Positions 61,296-64,000 of a stretch of DNA of 64,000 nt are shown one piece after another; position 1 is the stretch's first letter, and the number at the start of each line of letters is the position of its first letter. The position numbers and the translations under genes are program-made. Below the pieces are notes generated by a model. That model saw nothing but the letters and a program-made list of their open reading frames with translations, made no database searches and was not told the origin of the DNA. Origin of the DNA: JAHRVQ01 sp047616645 (GTDB lineage Bacteria; Pseudomonadota; Gammaproteobacteria; Pseudomonadales; Azotimanducaceae). Where the stretch lies: contig JBLHIH010000003.1 of NCBI GenBank assembly GCA_047616645.1, positions 17,724 to 81,723 of the forward strand. Direction: 5' to 3'.

Positions 61296-62988
61296 AGCTC
61301 GTGAGCTTTACATCTGCATAAGCCCAAGCCTTGTCAAATCTCTCGCTCATGGTTTTTGCAACAAGTGTTTTATTCTGTGCATCAAGGCTTTTAATAATAC
61401 CAAACAATGCGTACCCATTATTGGGGTTACGTCTTAGATCTTCCCAATAGACTACCTCAGCTTCCGATGCTAAACCGCTATCAAGTAAGACTGCGCCTAG
61501 AATGTGGCGTACGGGGAAATACCAAGACGGTGGTTCGTTGTACATCAATCCGTCTTGAATACGGACAGCTTTTTCTAACTGGGCAAGTGCTGCTTCTACA
61601 TCTCCATCTTTGGCTAATATTTCTCCGTCAAGAATACCGATAGCAATATCCAAAAGTGAGTCTGCGCTTGAAAAGCCAATTTGATATCGCTTCCCCTCCT
61701 TTAGAGAGGCTCGAATGTCTTCCAGAAAGCTTAGCTCTTCATTTGCGCGAGCAATATTGCCCTTGTTGAGATGTGCAAGCCCACGCCCATAGTGCCAGAG
61801 GCCTGTCATGAACTTATCGCTCTTCTCAGGTTTGGCGTAAGCTAGCATTTTATTCCAATGACCAAATCTTACCAATACAACCATTTTCTGGCTTCGGAAT
61901 GTTTCGCTTGCACTCCACTCTTCTGGTTTTGCGAAATCAGGGATATTTGCAACAACTTGCTCAGCTGCATTCATGGCATCATCACTTCTGCCTAGAAACA
62001 TTGCAGACCATACTAAGAAGTGGGTGTTGTGTGGATAGTACATCAGAGGATAGATACCTTGGGCTCGGCAAGAGCTTAAGTATCCCGCATCGGCTTTTAC
62101 TGCCATTACATTCGCATCATAAGAATCTTTGTAACGGCCCACTCGCATATAAATGTGAGAGGGCATATGGACAAGGTGACCTGCTGCTGGCATTAAACCC
62201 CCAAGTTGGTCAGCGCTCTGTTCAGCAAGTTCTGGCCTATAAGCTTCTGTTAGATGGATAAGGTAATGATGAGCACCTGCAGCCAGCTTATCTCTTTTAA
62301 TCACACCCTGAAGCACTTCTAATACATGGCTTGTATCATGTTTTGGCGTGCCATCTTTGTACCAGTAGTCCCAAGGATTCTGATTCATCAATGCGCTAGC
62401 ATAGAGGGTTGCTGCGTCAAGATCGTTTGGATAGTTGGCCACCAATTTTTTCATAGCATCGACATAAGCTGCATTCAGCTCTGCTCTGTTTGCAGTAGGA
62501 TCTGATGAATATCGGACAGCGAGGGCGTCAATGTAGTCAGCCTCTTTTTTAGTCAGGCCGGTCTTTAGTGCTAATGCGCTTTGGATCGCCTCCCAAGCTG
62601 GTTTTACGACGGTAGCCTGCATGGGTAAGTTTAAATTTGGCCCAAGAACCAGAGCGATACCCCAATAAGCCATCGCGTTGTTCTGATCTACTCTGACAGC
62701 TTCCTTAAATGAGCGAAGTGCTTCGGAGTGATTAAAGGCTAAGGTTAATCTGTAGCCTTGATCAAAAAAGAATTGTGATCTAGGATTGCTTGTTGTCACT
62801 GGAATATGATGATCGCCTAGATTGGAAAGCTTGGGTGAGATAGTCTCACTTGCCGTAAAAGGATCTGCATTGATGGCGCGTGGGTCATGCATTTGAGCAT
62901 GGGCTAAAATTGGAAAAACCAAGCCAGCAAATACACTAATAAATTGCCCAGTAGAAAGTCCAGTAAGTCCGATAAGAAATTTCATCAA
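61285..62988 (-). CDS. Secreted tetratricopeptide-repeat protein
   Basis: A 567-residue protein with a signal peptide (FAGLVFPILAHAQ). FFFDQGYRLTLAFNHSEALR and SFKEAVRVDQNNAMAYWGIA form the first TPR-like pair. Characteristic blocks follow: DLDAATLYASALMNQNPWDY, AAGAHHYLIHLTEAYRPELA, AAGHLVHMPSHIYMRVGRYK and GIYPLMYYPHNTHFLVWSAM. The His-rich conserved set (HHYLIH, GHLVHMPSHIY, PHNxHF) recurs in this family and suggests a metal or active site, although the proteins are usually annotated only as TPR. Function unknown; exported to the periplasm. Confidence 0.88.
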   Translation of the reverse strand: MMKFLIGLTGLSTGQFISVFAGLVFPILAHAQMHDPRAINADPFTASETISPKLSNLGDHHIPVTTSNPRSQFFFDQGYRLTLAFNHSEALRSFKEAVRVDQNNAMAYWGIALVLGPNLNLPMQATVVKPAWEAIQSALALKTGLTKKEADYIDALAVRYSSDPTANRAELNAAYVDAMKKLVANYPNDLDAATLYASALMNQNPWDYWYKDGTPKHDTSHVLEVLQGVIKRDKLAAGAHHYLIHLTEAYRPELAEQSADQLGGLMPAAGHLVHMPSHIYMRVGRYKDSYDANVMAVKADAGYLSSCRAQGIYPLMYYPHNTHFLVWSAMFLGRSDDAMNAAEQVVANIPDFAKPEEWSASETFRSQKMVVLVRFGHWNKMLAYAKPEKSDKFMTGLWHYGRGLAHLNKGNIARANEELSFLEDIRASLKEGKRYQIGFSSADSLLDIAIGILDGEILAKDGDVEAALAQLEKAVRIQDGLMYNEPPSWYFPVRHILGAVLLDSGLASEAEVVYWEDLRRNPNNGYALFGIIKSLDAQNKTLVAKTMSERFDKAWAYADVKLTSSRY

Positions 62989-63045
62989 AACATTATCCTG
63001 CAGTCATATTAAGGAATAAGTACCTTACCCTATATGGAGTAAATT

Positions 63046-63846
63046 GTGCCATACATCAAGACACAACAAATATCGATCTATTATGAAGTTGCAGGGGAAG
63101 GAGCACCTGTCTTGTTTATTGGTGGTACAGGCGCTGATCTCCGAGTAAAGCCCAACGTGCTTAGTGGGCCACTCTCTACATCAATGAAAGTATTTGCCTT
63201 TGATCAACGGGGACTTGGACAAACGGATAAGCCCGAAGGACCTTATTCGATGGCTCAATATGCCGATGATGCGGCAAATTTGTTAGATCAACTTGAATTG
63301 GATCGTGTTCATGTCGTCGGGGTTTCTTTTGGTGGCATGGTTGCCCAACATCTTGCGCTAAGACATCCTGATAGAATTGACTCTTTAGTTCTTTGCTGTA
63401 CTTCTGCAGGAGGAAGCTCGATGAGTTTTCCTTTTCATGAATTGCCTATCGATATTTCACCAACAGAACGACTACGTAAGATGATAGGGATATCAGATCT
63501 TCGTTGTGATGAAAAATGGCAAGCGAAGAATCCGGAAAAGATAGACCTGATGATCAAATACAGTGAAAGCCATGCCATCGCCGATCATCAAAGCTCAGAA
63601 TTTAAAAGAGGTGCAAGTCTGCAATTACAAGCAAGGGCGGATCATGACCTCAGTGATCGCTTAGGCGAAATGACTATGCCCATTTTACTTTGTGCAGGAA
63701 AATACGATGGTATTGCACCTGTACCGAATCAAGCATTTCTGCAGTCCAATTTACCAAACGCTTCTCTTGAATGGTTCGAGGGCGGGCATATTTTTTTAGT
63801 TCAGGATAAACATGCCTGGACGTCAGTTATTGATTTTCTAAGCTAG
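63046..63846 (+). CDS. Alpha/beta hydrolase (esterase/lactonase-like)
   Basis: A 266-residue hydrolase from GTG 63046. The nucleophile elbow is VVGVS94FGGMVAQH, the acid lies in CAGKYDGIAPV and the His in FEGGHIFLVQDKH. FDQRGLGQTDKPEGPYSM is the oxyanion/strand-3 region of the haloperoxidase/3-oxoadipate enol-lactonase class. No signal peptide. Substrate unknown. Divergent from the secreted TPR gene, 57 bp between starts. Confidence 0.9.
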   Translation: MPYIKTQQISIYYEVAGEGAPVLFIGGTGADLRVKPNVLSGPLSTSMKVFAFDQRGLGQTDKPEGPYSMAQYADDAANLLDQLELDRVHVVGVSFGGMVAQHLALRHPDRIDSLVLCCTSAGGSSMSFPFHELPIDISPTERLRKMIGISDLRCDEKWQAKNPEKIDLMIKYSESHAIADHQSSEFKRGASLQLQARADHDLSDRLGEMTMPILLCAGKYDGIAPVPNQAFLQSNLPNASLEWFEGGHIFLVQDKHAWTSVIDFLS

Positions 63847-63968
63847 TGCGCTCATCACTCAGTTTGGCACACCATTAAATGTCATCACGTAGGCGAATTA
63901 TCCTTGTTGCAAAATGAATGAAATGTTTTTCTTCTATTCTTAAGGGTGGACAGTAGGCAAAATCTGAT

Positions 63969-64000
63969 ATGAATAATAAAAATGATCACCCACACTTTGA
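63969..64000 (+). CDS. Possible 5' end of a gene running out of the window
   Basis: ATG 63969 opens a frame (MNNKNDHPHF) that stays open to the last base. No strong ribosome site is seen, so this is only a candidate start. Confidence 0.3.
   Translation, partial: MNNKNDHPHF

Noticed and set aside
1..64000. tRNA, rRNA, insertion sequences, prophage or toxin-antitoxin pairs
   Set aside because: No transposase, integrase, phage structural or TA family motif and no cloverleaf-like sequence was recognised by eye; a tRNAscan/Infernal run would settle the RNA part.

Overview
This window looks like the chromosome of a heterotrophic, probably marine gammaproteobacterium. That is inferred from gene content only: an E. 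coli AroG-like DAHP synthase, YchJ and a pqi-type lipoprotein operon sit among many lipid and xenobiotic oxidation genes (two cytochromes P450, GST, a Baeyer-Villiger-type flavin monooxygenase, two crotonases, a TesB-like thioesterase, SDRs, several alpha/beta hydrolases). The set recalls the Spongiibacteraceae / BD1-7 / OM60 group. No rRNA, tRNA, insertion sequence, prophage or CRISPR array was recognised. The genome is visibly fluid: I see at least six decayed genes and many short, young tandem duplications (12, 13, 15 and 126 bp units).

Layout. 1-4.2 kb: SDR end, NUDIX hydrolase, YchJ, AbgT transporter, HSL-type hydrolase. 4.3-6.4 kb: a decaying pqi operon (pqiA gone, pqiB truncated and frameshifted, pqiC intact). 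6.4-11.7 kb: a MarR-controlled envelope module (MarR, a ~50-residue small protein, an MMPL/RND exporter fused to a LolA-like domain, a DUF1302-type outer-membrane protein); three copies of the palindrome GTGTATATACAC precede its genes. 11.7-20.3 kb: GltS-type transporter, decayed metal-permease fragment, periplasmic binding protein, GST-P450 pair, small secreted protein, a 126-bp tandem repeat, nitroreductase and a divergent monooxygenase. 20.3-25.6 kb: MacAB-like ABC exporter beside the wreck of a two-component system. 26-30.7 kb: DUF4097 protein, TolB-N/TPR membrane protein, DUF5522-PP-loop fusion, MAPEG protein.

30.8-38.5 kb is the most unusual part: a co-directional trio of (i) a response regulator without a recognised DNA-binding domain, (ii) a NarK-type nitrate/nitrite transporter fused in one chain to a cyclic-nucleotide-binding domain and a complete histidine kinase, and (iii) a 1243-residue cytoplasmic molybdopterin oxidoreductase fused to an Hcr-type FAD/NAD(P)H reductase and a plant-type [2Fe-2S] ferredoxin, with Asp replacing one conserved cluster cysteine. 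A perfect inverted repeat lies just upstream. I read it as a sensing, transport and reduction unit for nitrate or a related oxyanion; this is the best candidate for an undescribed system.

38.5-43 kb: MarR regulator, small anchored protein, SDR, P450 and aldo/keto reductase. 43-49 kb: an inorganic-carbon-type module (OprO/P porin, LysR regulator, beta-carbonic anhydrase, SulP transporter) whose base composition looks less A+T-rich than its flanks. 49-52 kb: acetyltransferase and a heavily mutated hybrid histidine kinase. 52-64 kb: crotonases, aroG, hydrolases, thioesterase, orphan OppA-like protein, acetyltransferase, an unrecognised membrane/helical-repeat protein, a large TPR protein, a hydrolase and the first codons of a gene leaving the window.
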